Shown here: positions 29,301-41,300 of the stretch, piece by piece
Layout: every line of letters starts with the position of its first letter
How positions within the stretch are numbered: the stretch's first letter is position 1
Source of the DNA: Symbiodinium natans
Lineage: Eukaryota; Sar; Dinophyceae; Suessiales; Symbiodiniaceae
Assembly: GCA_905221605.1 (NCBI GenBank)
Contig: CAJNDS010000013.1
Location: forward strand, 1-64,000
Direction: 5' to 3'
DNA length: 64,000 nt
The notes under the pieces: model-generated
Seen by the model: only the letters and a program-made list of their open reading frames with translations
What the model was told of the DNA's origin: nothing
Database searches by the model: none
Program-made: the position numbers and the translations under genes

Positions 29301-32300
29301 AAACCCTAAACCCTAAACCCTAAACCCTAAACCCTAAACCCTAAACCCTAAACCCTAAACCCCCTAAGTCTTTTCAACTCCCAGGGCTCCATTGCAGGCC
29401 ACCTCGGTTCAGCAGCCGCCGGAGCTCCGGCACATCCTGCTGTTGGGGGGTTTAGGGTTTAGGGTTTGGGGTTTGGGGTTTAGGGTTTAGGGTTCAGGGT
29501 TTAGGGTTTAGGGTTTAGGGCTAGGCCTAAAGTTCGGGGTTATAGGTTATAGGGTTTAGGGTGTTGCGGTTTTGTTTTTTTTGGCGGCGGTCGCCGGACT
29601 TGGTGCAGACTCGTTTTCACCTACGATGGATCTGAGAAGGGGTCCTAAACCCTCTCGTTCTTATGTACATGAACCTTAATGGCCCACGTCATTTGGCAGG
29701 CAAACATGCCGATGGGAAAATTGCCTATTGGTTGGCAAATCCGCCTATGAGTCGGCAAATTTGCTTCTTAGTCGGCGGCCATTGCAAATGTGCACGCCCC
29801 CCCACCCCCTCCCTCCCCTTCACCCCGCAAACTCGCACTCCAATCCCTGCGCGTGCAGTGTGTAGGGTTCACCGGCTAGAGCGTGGAGTTTTTTCGGTTG
29901 CCCGGCCCCTCCACCCTACACGGCAGTTTTCGGGTTCAAGGTTTTGGGGTCCAGAGGACTAAGGTTCAAAGGCTCAGGTTAAGCGGGTTTTGGGCAATGA
30001 GCCTGGATTCAGGGTTTTAGGGTTTAGGGTTTAGGGTTTAGGAATCCTGGATTCAGGGTTTAGGGTTCCTGGATTCCGGGTTTAGGGTTCAAGGCCCAAG
30101 GTGCGGGACTCCTGGAATTTAAGGTCCAAGGCCTAGGGTTTCAGGTTTAAAATTTATTAGAATGAGTATGGTTTCTGAATGTTACGGTGGGTAGATATTC
30201 TAGACCAGAGCAGCAAGCTTGACTCATGAATGCTTGGACTTGAGTCGCTGAACCCTAAACCCGAGACCCTGAACCCTAAACCCCACTAAACGGAACCCCT
30301 GCCTTACAGTCCAATGGATGGAACGCCCAAAAGCCACAGAATAGGAGCCGGCTTAATTCGGTTTAGGGAAAACCGAGGGTTTAGGGTTTAGGGGTTCTGT
30401 GTTTAGGGTGGGATATGCAAAATGTACTTCCCAGACAAGACATCTACAACATGAGCGCTGAGCAAAATCACTATTCCCTATGGTAGTCGTGTGGGGTTTT
30501 CTCGGTATGGAGTATACAGGCACATGAGGTTTAGGGCCCTATGGGTTTTGGGGTTTAGTGATAGTCCCTCGCTAAAACAGGTCTCGGCTCGTCTCTGTTG
30601 GTTGAAGGTTTCGGTTTAGGCACAGGATTTAGGTTCAGGGCGCAGGTTGCCAGGGTTTAGGGCTTGGTGTGTAAGTTCTAGATGCCCCGTGTCCTTCGCT
30701 TCTTGCTCGATGAGGTTCTCCACCTCCAGAATAGGGCTGTGCCATCCCCCCCCCTCCCCGGTCACCCCCACCATCAGCATGAGAGGGCTAACCAGCCCTC
30801 CAAGAAGAGCACACAAACAGCCTAAACCCTAAACCCTAAACCCTGAACCCTAAACCCTAAACCCTTGTGTTCGGGTACCCCTCCCACCCCTTCATGGACA
30901 AAGCTTCCATCGACCCACTTGGCTTTCCAATCTCGAGCTTGCTAGCATGGATTACTTGACATGGTTCTTCTAGCGAAGCGACCACGCATCAACAGAGTCC
31001 TTTCGGTCACTACACAGGAAGTGCTCTAAAGACCAAGTGTGCCCTAAACCCGACGCCCCAAACTGCGTCCTAAACCCTGGTACATGGCACCTTAGGGCAG
31101 CCGGGATTTCGGCACCACGCATTTCTAACTATCTTCCCTCGACTCAGACTTGCACGTCCCAGCACAAGGTTTATAGCTTAGCCCCGGAAAAACTGTAAAT
31201 CTAACTATAGTCTAGGTCTCGAAACTTGAGCCGTGCAAACCCCGTAAGCCCAACGAAACTTCAACCCCTCTTTAAATGCCACAGTTGTGGGACCCTAAAC
31301 CCTAAACCCTAAACCCTAAACCCCAAACCCCAAACCCTAAACCCTAAACCCTACCGGCTACCCTCCTCATCCCCCAGGAGGCCCAACGAAATTTAACGTG
31401 GGCAATTGTCACCTTCAGAATTAGTTTGGGTCAGAGCAGAGTTAGTTTTGGTTCCTAAACCCTAAACCCTACCCGCTGGGCACAAGGCACTCGTGGTGTC
31501 CACCCCAAACCCTAAACCCAAAACCCAAAACCCTAAACCCTCCTTGTTCTGCGGATTTTTGGAGGTTCCGGCTCCACCACTGCAATCCCTTCCTCCGCGC
31601 GAGTTGCCAAGTAGAGCTACAAGAAGCCCGTGGCCAAGGGTTTAGGGTTTAGGGTTTGGGGCTGCCCAGTGTGCTTCTGCCAAGATCGGATGCCGCGCCA
31701 CATGTGGGCAACAAGAGTCCACAGGGAAGCTTTGTGCCGCACGCTGAGCTTCTCAGGGCCTTTGAGGGGCCTTTAGGGTTTGTAGGGTTCAGGCTTCGGG
31801 CTTAGGGTGGAGGGCTTGGGTTTCGGGTTTAGGGTGTCCAAGTAAGCTTGCAGGTGAATAAGTTGGGGTTGTTGCAATCCTTGACTGACGCACATCCTAC
31901 CTGCAAAATCCCCGAGCCGCTGGGTTTACGGGATCGGGACTGCACAAGCGTTTCCAGAATGAGGGCCCGCAAGTCCCTGAAAGCCCTATACAGCCTGTAC
32001 CCTGAAGTTCCCAAAGGCCCCCCAAAATGACCTCCATAAACATATATAGGGTTTATGGGTTTAAGGGGTTCTAGCGTTTACACGGTCTATGGGGTGGTTT
32101 AGGGTTTACAGGGCTGCATAGGGATCTCGGGCTTGGGGACTTGAGAGACTTTATTTAGGGACTTGAGAGACTTTAGGGGATGTCACAGGGAAGGGTGTAG
32201 CCTAAACCCTAAACCCTGAACTCTAAACCCTATACCCCAAACCCTAAACACTAGACCCTAAACCCCAAACCCCAAGCCCTAGACCCTAAACCCTAAACCC

Positions 32301-35300
32301 TAAACCCTAAACCCTAAACCCTAAACCCTAAACCCTAAACCCTAAACCCTAAACCCTAAACCCTAAACCCTAAACCCTTCCTCCCGCCTGCATGCCGCCC
32401 TGCTCGCAGCTCCGCAGGCTCAGCTTCGGCGAGTTCGTCGGGCCTTCTCAGCACAGAGGGTTTAGGGTTTAGGGTTTAGGGTTTAGGGTTTAGGGTTTAG
32501 GGCGTAGGGTGTAGCGTTTAGGGTTTAGGGTTCAGGGTTTCGAGGGCTTTCTTTTGGGGGGAAGCTTCGGGCTTCGCAGGGTTTAGGGTTTGGGGTGATT
32601 TGAGGGCTGTTTGCGTCAAGTTCAGGTGGCGAACGGAATGTAGAGTTAGAGGCTTGGGGCCCAGTCTCGGGATCGTTCCCTGCTCGCCGAATCAGGGCTC
32701 CTTGGGTCGCGTGGCAGAAGGCATTAGGGCTACTTTGGGCCGACGTGTTTAGGGTTTAGGGTGATTTCGCTTCAGGGTGGGGGGGGGGTACCCTAGAGCC
32801 TTAAATCCTGAACCCTCACCCCGGTTTTGGGGTTTCAGGGTTTAGGTCCCTACATCTTGGAGGGGGGCTCTAATGGCGGAGCTTCAGGGAGTTTTACGTG
32901 CTCGCGGGGTCTTCATTTAGGGCCGTATAGGGTTTGAATCTCATCGGATTCGTTAGGATGCAAGGCCTAGGATTTCGTACCGGGGGTTGTGGGGGTTCAT
33001 GTAAGGGTTGTAGGGACCTTGGCAGCACTCTTCACTTGCAGTGATCGATGTGCCTTCAAACTTGTCCAGCTTCGCATCCATTCTTCCCAGGATTTTGTCT
33101 TGCGCGGCTGAGGGCGTCCCGAGGAGGACCACGGCCACCGGCGGACTAAGCTGCTTCTTCGGCCTCCTCCAGCCTTAGCCTTGCTTCCGAGACCGGCGTG
33201 AGGGTCAGGGCCAGTGGATGAACCTTCGCAAAATCCGCGTGCGCCTGCAACTTTTGCCAGGTATACTCTGGTATGGGTTGCCTTGGCCACATTGGGCAGA
33301 CAAGGTCTTGGCCGCCAGGTCGTGAAGAGCTGGGCCGTCCAGGGTCATGGCTTGGAGCCCCGTCCCAGGGGTCAGGGTTGAGGGTTCAGTGTTTAGAGAG
33401 TTTTGGAGCCTGAAAGTCTAAATACGTTGGGCCTGAAGGAGGCTGGTGCTCTACAGGCTGAGCCCGAATTGCGAAATAACCTACACGACACTTGATCTTC
33501 ACAATCGTCACCAAAGTTACCCTCATAGACCCTAAACCCTAAAACGTGAACCCTAAACCCTAAACCTCAAACCCCAACTCCCAAACCCAAACCCAAAACC
33601 CAAAACCCTAAACCCTAAACCCCAAACAAACGTAGCTACCTTCCCACACAACTCGCACACCAAACTCCGCAACTCTCACCCCAACCGCCCCAAGCTGCCA
33701 CACAATTGCCTCGCTTCTACTCTTTGTTTAAGAAGACCTAAAAACTATAGGGTAATACAGGGATTTTTCTCGTTCAGCTCTTGGGGATTCTTAAGCAAGT
33801 AGTAGGTTTCTGGCACATTGCCCTGCAGAAGGGGATCAGCACCTACAAACTTGCCGGCCTTGGGGCTCTAAAGCCCTAAACCCCAAGCCCAAAGCCCAAA
33901 GCCCTAAGCCCTAAACCCTAAACCTTAAACCCTAAACCCTAAGCCCTAAACCCTAAGCCCTAAGCCCTAAGCCCTAGGCCCTAAGCCCTGAACCTAAACT
34001 CTAAGCCCTGAACCCTATAATTAAACCCTAAACCCTAATTACAACCTGAACCAGGGTTCAGAGCTGTATCCTAAACCCTATCACAGCCTTCACTACCCTA
34101 AACACAAAACCCAAAACCAAACATCCCTATTAAAACTCAAACCCGAAGGGTTCAGCCCTGAATCCAGAACCCTACTACCAACAGACAAACTACTAATTGC
34201 TTAAGAACCCCCCAAAAATGTGTATATAAATGTATATATATATATATATATTCTTCCTTGTTAAGGGTAATATATGAATTAATATTTGTTCTTCTTTTGG
34301 GGTTCTTAAGCAAATAGTAGCAAATGGGGGCCCCCACTTGCACCACGGCGAGTGGGGCGAAGCAGGTCTACAAGACGTCCGCAGTAGAGTTCCACCTGGG
34401 CTGGGATATTTAGGGTTTAGGGTTTGGGGTTTAGGGTCTTATCGGGATTTAGGGAATTTGGGGTTTAGGGTTTAGGGTTTATAGGGAATTAGGGAATTTG
34501 GGTTTAGGGCTTATAGGGATTTAGGGATTTAGGGTTTAGGGTTTAAGGTTTCGGGGGCGTGTTAGGGTTTAGCGACCACGGTAGGGGACAGTCTGGGTAG
34601 GCTTCAGTAATGCTCGGGACGGTTGGGTGGTTCATGAAGCTGGGGCCCTTAATAAATGCGGATTGGGTGCCTTACCCCAACTCACCCTCAAGACCCGACC
34701 AGCCCGAAATCACAGCGTCCAAGCCCTAAGCCCTACGACGCCCCTTGAAGAGCTAAGCCCTCAGCCCTATTAGGAACATCAATTACGCTGCGATAAATGG
34801 GATTATATCGCGAAATAGTACAGTGCCTTTACTATGCTATAGGGTTAGAAAAGTAGACGTTTCTACCTAATCCAAGATGAAAACAAGACCCCAGCATTAA
34901 GCCCCAAACTTGGGTAAGAGACTCGAAAGACATGCTCTAGTTGATTCCAAAAGCCGCCCTTTGTGGTTTCCCTTTGTGGTTTAACGGGGCTTATAAGGAA
35001 GCCAAAAAGCCCAAAAAAGGGAATGAGGGCCTGCTCCCCGTTCTTAGTAGGGAATGAGGGTATTGGGTACCCCATAGAAGCCCTTGCATTGATGTGATGG
35101 TGTTGATGAAGTTGGTTCCGGGGTTGTTGGTGTTGGTTGATCTGGTGGGCCTGTTGCATGATCGTGGAGCTGCGCCGCAGTACCCTAACCCTAAACCCCA
35201 ACCCCCACACCCGAAGCACCAAGCCCTAAACCCGAAACCCTAGACCCTATCAAGGACTGCTGGGATAAGGGGGAACATCCCAAGCTTTAGTGTTTATGGT

Positions 35301-38300
35301 TCTCGTTGACCAAAAAAGGGGACCCGAAACTGCGCTTCGGGGGGCGATAACCCACGTCTCCCCAGGCATACCCCCAAGCCCCTGAAACCGCCAACCCCTA
35401 AACCCTACACACCCTAAGCCCAAACCCCAAACCCCAAACCCCGAACCCTAAACCCTAAACCCTAAACCCTAAACCCTAAACCCTAAACCCCAACCAAAGT
35501 CACACAAACTGATCTCACAAGGCCCAGGGGGCCATGGAAGCGGTCACGGCCACGGCATGTTTGGGGCGCAAGGTGTCCAGGAGCTGACGGTAGGGTTTTG
35601 GGTTTTGGGTTTTGGGTTTAGGGTTTAGGGTTTGGGGTTTGGGGTTTGGGGTTTGGGGTTCGGGGTTTAGGGTTTATGGTTTGGGGTGAAGGTTTAGGGG
35701 TGTAGGGTTTGGGGATTAGGGGTGTAGGGTTTAGGGTTTAGGCTTAAGGCTTAGGGTGTGTAGGAATTAGGGGTTGGCGGTTTTAAGGGGTTCGGAGGTT
35801 TGCTTGGGTTTAGGCTGGCCCTAAACCCTAAACCCTAAACCCTAAACCCTAAACCCCTAAACCCCTAAACCCTAAACGATAATATGAGACACTGGGTCGC
35901 GCAAGTGTTGCAGAGAAGCACTGCAAGCGCAGCTGCCTAAGCAGAGCCTCGGCTCCACCCTTTTGAGTTTAGGGTTTAGGGTTTAGGGTTTAGGGTTTAG
36001 GGTTTGGCTCTCACTGGGCCTCTTGCTTTAGGTCGAATTTGGTGGACGTTGATGTAGGTGGCTTGTGCTCGCAGAGGGTTCGTGCTTTCGGGAGCCTACA
36101 AAGCTCAACAAAGTGCTACTGCCCCCGCGCAAACACTGGGCTAGGAACACAACGTAGCGGTCATCCAGAAAAGAGACCCTAAACCCTAAACCCTAAACCC
36201 AAAACCCTAGACCGCCTTCGGAGGCTTCCTTAAGGTTATGAGCTGCCTCAGGCTGGGTGTGGCAGGGGTAATGAATCGGTTCCCCCCCAAAACTCCCCAA
36301 CTTGAAGCTTATAGGGTTTCTGGTTTGGGGCTTGGAGCCTTTTTGTCACGAGAAGCCTAACCCCTAAACCCCAACCCCTAATCCCTAGTCCCTAGTCCCT
36401 AAACCCTAAACCCTACACCCCAACCCCTAATCCCTAATCCCTAAGCCTGATCATCCCAAACTCTTCAACCCCGGCAAGCCGCGCAACCTCTGAGGAGCAA
36501 ACGCACATGCGGAACTACAATCACCCATGTTGTCTGTGAACTCTGTGCCCTGAACCCTCTAGAATCACCAAACCCCAAACCCTCAAAACCCTCAAGCCTT
36601 AAACCCTCAAAACGCAAAGGCCCTAACACGTGCAACCCTAAGCCCGTCTAAACTCCCCAAGCCCTCTAGACCCTGAAGCCCCAACCCCTAAGCCACCTGA
36701 ACCACGAAACCTGAAACCCTAGAAACCGTGTAACAAAAACAAACAAACAAAAAGGAACCCAAATGCCATGAAACCTACCCTGAACCACTAAGCCCCTGAA
36801 TCCTTAACCCGAAAACCCTCAACCCTCAACCCCAAAACCCCAAAACCCTAAAACCCTAAAACCCTAAAACCCTAAAAACCTAAAACCCTAAACCCCTAAA
36901 ACCCTAAAACCCCAAAACCCCAAAACCCTAAAACCCTAAAACCCTAAACCCTAAAGCCCTAAAACCCTAAACCCTAAAACCCTAAACCCTAAACCCGAAA
37001 CCCTAGACCCTAAACCTCCATTTTGGCTGGGCCTGGAAGAGGTGGCCGATAGCGCGGCCCGCGATGCCTTCCTGAGCTGATGATTTGCTCTAAGGCTTAG
37101 GTTTAGGGTTTAGGGTTTAGGGTTTTAGGGTTTTTAGGGTTTAGGGTTTAGGGTTTCGGGTTTCTTAAGGCTTGGGGCATCGTAGGGTTTAGGGTTTAGG
37201 GTTTGGGGGTTCAGGGTTTAGGGCTAGGGGTTTAGGATTTAGTGGTTGTAGGGTGAAGGGTTTTCAGGGCATTTAAGCACTTTTCGGGTTTTTAGGCGTG
37301 TATCGGGTTTAGGGTATTATGGCGGTTCGGGGTTTATAGGGGTGTTTAGTGCTTCTTGAGTTTACAGGGGTTGTTGGGGTTAACGGACTCTTAGGGTAGG
37401 CTTTAGGGTTTAGGTTCTACAAGATTTATAAGGGGTTTAAGGTTGAGGGGTTAGGGGTTTACCCTTAAACCTAAACCCTAAACCCTAAACCCTATAAACC
37501 CTAAACCCTTGTTGTTTCCCATGCCCTCACGCCTGGGCCGGTGTCCCGTACAAGGTGAAGGTTTTGCCAGCGCCCGTCTGCCCATACCTCCGCAGAGCTC
37601 TCGACCCTAGACCCTAAACGCGATAGGTTGAGGGATAGGTTGAGGGTTTAGGATTTAGGGTTTAGGGATAGGTTGGGAGATAGGTTGAGGGTTTAGGATT
37701 TAGGGTTTAGGGTCTACGTCCTATCACGGTAGACCCTAAGTTTTAAACACCCTAAAGCACCAGAAGCCCCCTGCGTCCCTAAACCCTCAAGCCTCAACCC
37801 TAAACCCTAAACCCAAAACCCAAAACCCTAAACCCTAAACCCAGCTAAACCCTAAACCCTAAACCCTCAACATCAAGAAGCCCCGAAGTCTTCAAGGCCC
37901 TACTGCCGCGACCTACGTCATGAGGAATGCTCTCTTAGTGGGCAGTACGATATAATATAAATATATATATATATATATATGTATATATCCATACATATAC
38001 ATATATATATATCTATCTATCTATATCTGTATATTGTATAGACAGATATGTATATATGTATGGATACATTGTAACTATATTCGGACTTAGGGTTGGGTTT
38101 AGGGTTAGGGTATAGGGCCGGCCAACCCAATAACCCTAAACCTCATCCTGCCATCGCACATGTAACTACTAATTGCTTCAGAGCCCCGCAAGAGTAATCA
38201 CATTTTTGCTTATTAAGGGTAATCTAGGGATTCTCATACTTTATTCTTTTGGGTTCTTGAGCAAACAGTAGGTAAGCAGGCGCACGCGAAGATCGTGACG

Positions 38301-41300
38301 TTGTAGCCGTCGATGGCAGACTGCACCAAGCCCTTACAGTCCTGGCGCACGGCACGGTCGCCTTAAAAGGGCTTACCTGGGACTCCCTGTTGTTACCTAC
38401 AGATTTCGTGGTAACTACTCTGAATTAGTAGGTATAACCCACAAAACTGTAGGTACCCTTGGATAGTAGGTAACCCCCCCACAAAACTACAGGTAAGGAG
38501 GGTCAGGGTCCCAGTTAGAATGTTTTGGGTTTGGGAACTGCTTTGCTGCAAGTGTTTAGGGACTGGCGGACTGCGGCTGCGCAGGCATCTTTCGATGTGT
38601 CAACTCTATCGATCACCTCGACAGCTATACATGGGATAAACGTTTAGGGTTTATAGGGTTTATAGGGTTTATAGGGTTTGTAGGGTTTATAGGGTTTATA
38701 GGGTTTATAGGGTTTAGGGTTTAGGGTTTGGGGTTTAGGGTTTAGGGTCTCTCCATGACAATACGTCTCTTAGAAGGAGAAGTTCCACAGGGATCCCAAG
38801 ATTAACGAACAGGGTTTAGGGTTTAGGGTTTAGGGGTTAGGAACAGGCATCACCCTCCTCCCTCGGCCCCACAGGAACTCCAATTTGGACGAGCCGCCCA
38901 CATACGAGCATACGTGTACTTGGTAGCCAAGTAGTCATATTCTCAGAATGGGAACCCTAAACCCTAAACCCCAAACCCTAAACCCCAAACCCTAAAGGTG
39001 TTCTTTTGAGAAGGGAACGGGCATCAAGGAGGATAGTTGATAAACCCTTACTGGGCATCTTAGTATTAAGAACATTTGAAGGGGATTCCATAAAACAGGA
39101 CCCAATATGCAGAAGCCTTTGGAAAGACCTGTGCCCAAACCACGTGCCCCAAAAGGATCTGGAAGTCCTGATACCCTAAATTAGGGTTTAGGGTTATGAA
39201 CGACTGAGCCCCCTAAATTTGCCCTAAATAGCCTAAACCCTAAACTACCGCCCAAAACCCTAAACCCTACACTACTAAAAGCCGAAACCCGGCGGTCCTC
39301 AAAGACCTCCTCCTGACTGCCTGGCGCGAAGACGCCGTCGAATGAGTAGCTGCCGCCCTGCGGCACCTTGTAGCACTTCTAAACCCTAAACCCTAAACCC
39401 TGGACCTTAAAGCCCTAAGACCATAAGCCGTTCCTGACCTAAACCCTCCTAGTCCCAACAAAACTCTCCACACCTTTTACACCCGCTTTCCAAGAGGGAG
39501 TTGGCCTGGGTGTGGTCCCAGAAAGTTGCGGGTTTAGGGTGTAGTGTAGTGTTTATAAGTTCAGGGATGGGGGTTAGGGTTCACGGTTTAGGGTTTGAGG
39601 TTCTTGATGAAGGTTGCACCGACTGTTTGTGGTTATTAAGGGTTTCGGGTTTAGGGTTCAGGGTTTAGGGTACCTAGACCTCCCGACCTGGGGACAACCC
39701 TTTTCTTGGCGTGGAGGGGAGGGTATCTACTACTCATATGGCCTTATGATCAGTAACCATTAGATTTCCCGAGCGTTTGTTTTCTTAGCTCAGGCTACGA
39801 TGCACAACCCGCACATGTTTCTAAAGCACTAGACTCCCGCCCATAGTAGGGACCCCCAAACCGGAGCCTATATAACCAGGGTCTGAAGGGTTTAGGTCTA
39901 TAGGGCTTATAGGGTTTAGGGCTCGGGCTTAGGGTTTAGGATTAAGGGTTTAGGAGCCCCTGCCTCCAGGCGCATCATGTCCACCTTGGGTGAGCCGGGT
40001 GTGTAGCACTGAGAAGCCCTAAAAGCTCAGGGTTTCGGGTTTTGAGTTAAGGGCTACCTGGACCTCACATTGCTTACGAATTCAAAGGTGGCGCCTACTA
40101 AACTGAAGGTATTTGGAGCAACAGGTGAGCCGCAAACCCTAAACCCTAACCCTAAACCCTAAAACCTAAACCCTAAACCCTAAAACCTAAACCCTAAACC
40201 CTCAACTCTGTCCATGTTTTCTTTGCCATGTAGGGTTTGGCTTACGTGGCAGAACTGCGTACAAGCCCGACGGCTCCTAAATTCTGGCATGGGCTTCTAG
40301 GGAACCGTGGGAGAAGCCAAAGAGACTTATAAGCCCTAGAGAGTACAGTAGAGGTGGAAACTCACAAACAGGGTTTAGGGTGTAAGGTTAGGTTTAGAGG
40401 GTTTATTGATCTTTCCTCGGTTTAGAGATTAGGTTCAGGGCTTAAGCTTTTGTTCATTGCTCTTACCTTCCCCTTTTACCATCCCTTGAAGACCCAAGCT
40501 TCTGAAGTGAATTGGGAGTTCATAGATGGCAAGAGCTCCAAAAGTATCCCTGCCAGCATGCGGTCCCTTATTCTTATGGCTTCAAGGAGGAAGCAGAAGG
40601 CAGAGAACCCTAAGTCCTAAGCCCTAAAACCCTAAACCGGCACCTCAGCCAAAACTCCTAGGCCCTGACCCTAAACTCTAAACCTTGAGGGACCAGGTAC
40701 CTGGACTGAGAATATGTGGAAACCTACCACATAGCCTCTCTTTGCTTTTTAAGTATCCACCATGTGGGTTTAGGGTTTGGGTATCTCCGGGGAAAAGCAC
40801 GCGCACAAAACCTCCGGGAGTAACGTGAAGCCACGCCCACGCACCGTTGCACGATCCTAAAAGGAGCGCATCCTCGGGGTTTTAGGGACTTGGGGTTGTG
40901 GGGTCTAGGGTTTAGGGTTTAGGTAAACCCTAAACCCGAGCCTAAACCCTAAACCCTAAACCCTAAACCCTAAACCCTGAACCCTGAACCCTAAACCCTA
41001 AACCCTAAACCCTAAACCCTAAACCTTAGGGTTCGAGGGTGTGGGAGCCAAAGCCGGGCTTGGCTTTTTCCCAGCCCCCGAAGACAGCAGTACTTAAGGA
41101 GCACCCCTTAAACCATAAGGAAGGTTTAGGGGTTTAGGGTTTAGGGTTTAGGGTTTAGGGGTTTAGGGTTTAGGGTTTTAGGCGTTTAGGGTTTCAGGGT
41201 TTAGGCGTTTAGGGTTTAGGCGTTAGGGTTGAGGGTTTAAGTTAGGGCTTAGGACCGTTAAAAAAGAACACGGTGTCTAAACAAGGTGAGTCCTGCGCCC

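Noticed and set aside
36470-36545. Further kinesin exon between the GIAGRAIGHLFQ and LLDTLRPK exons
   Set aside because: The two flanking exons join in phase and match kinesins without it, and its translation shows no motor similarity.
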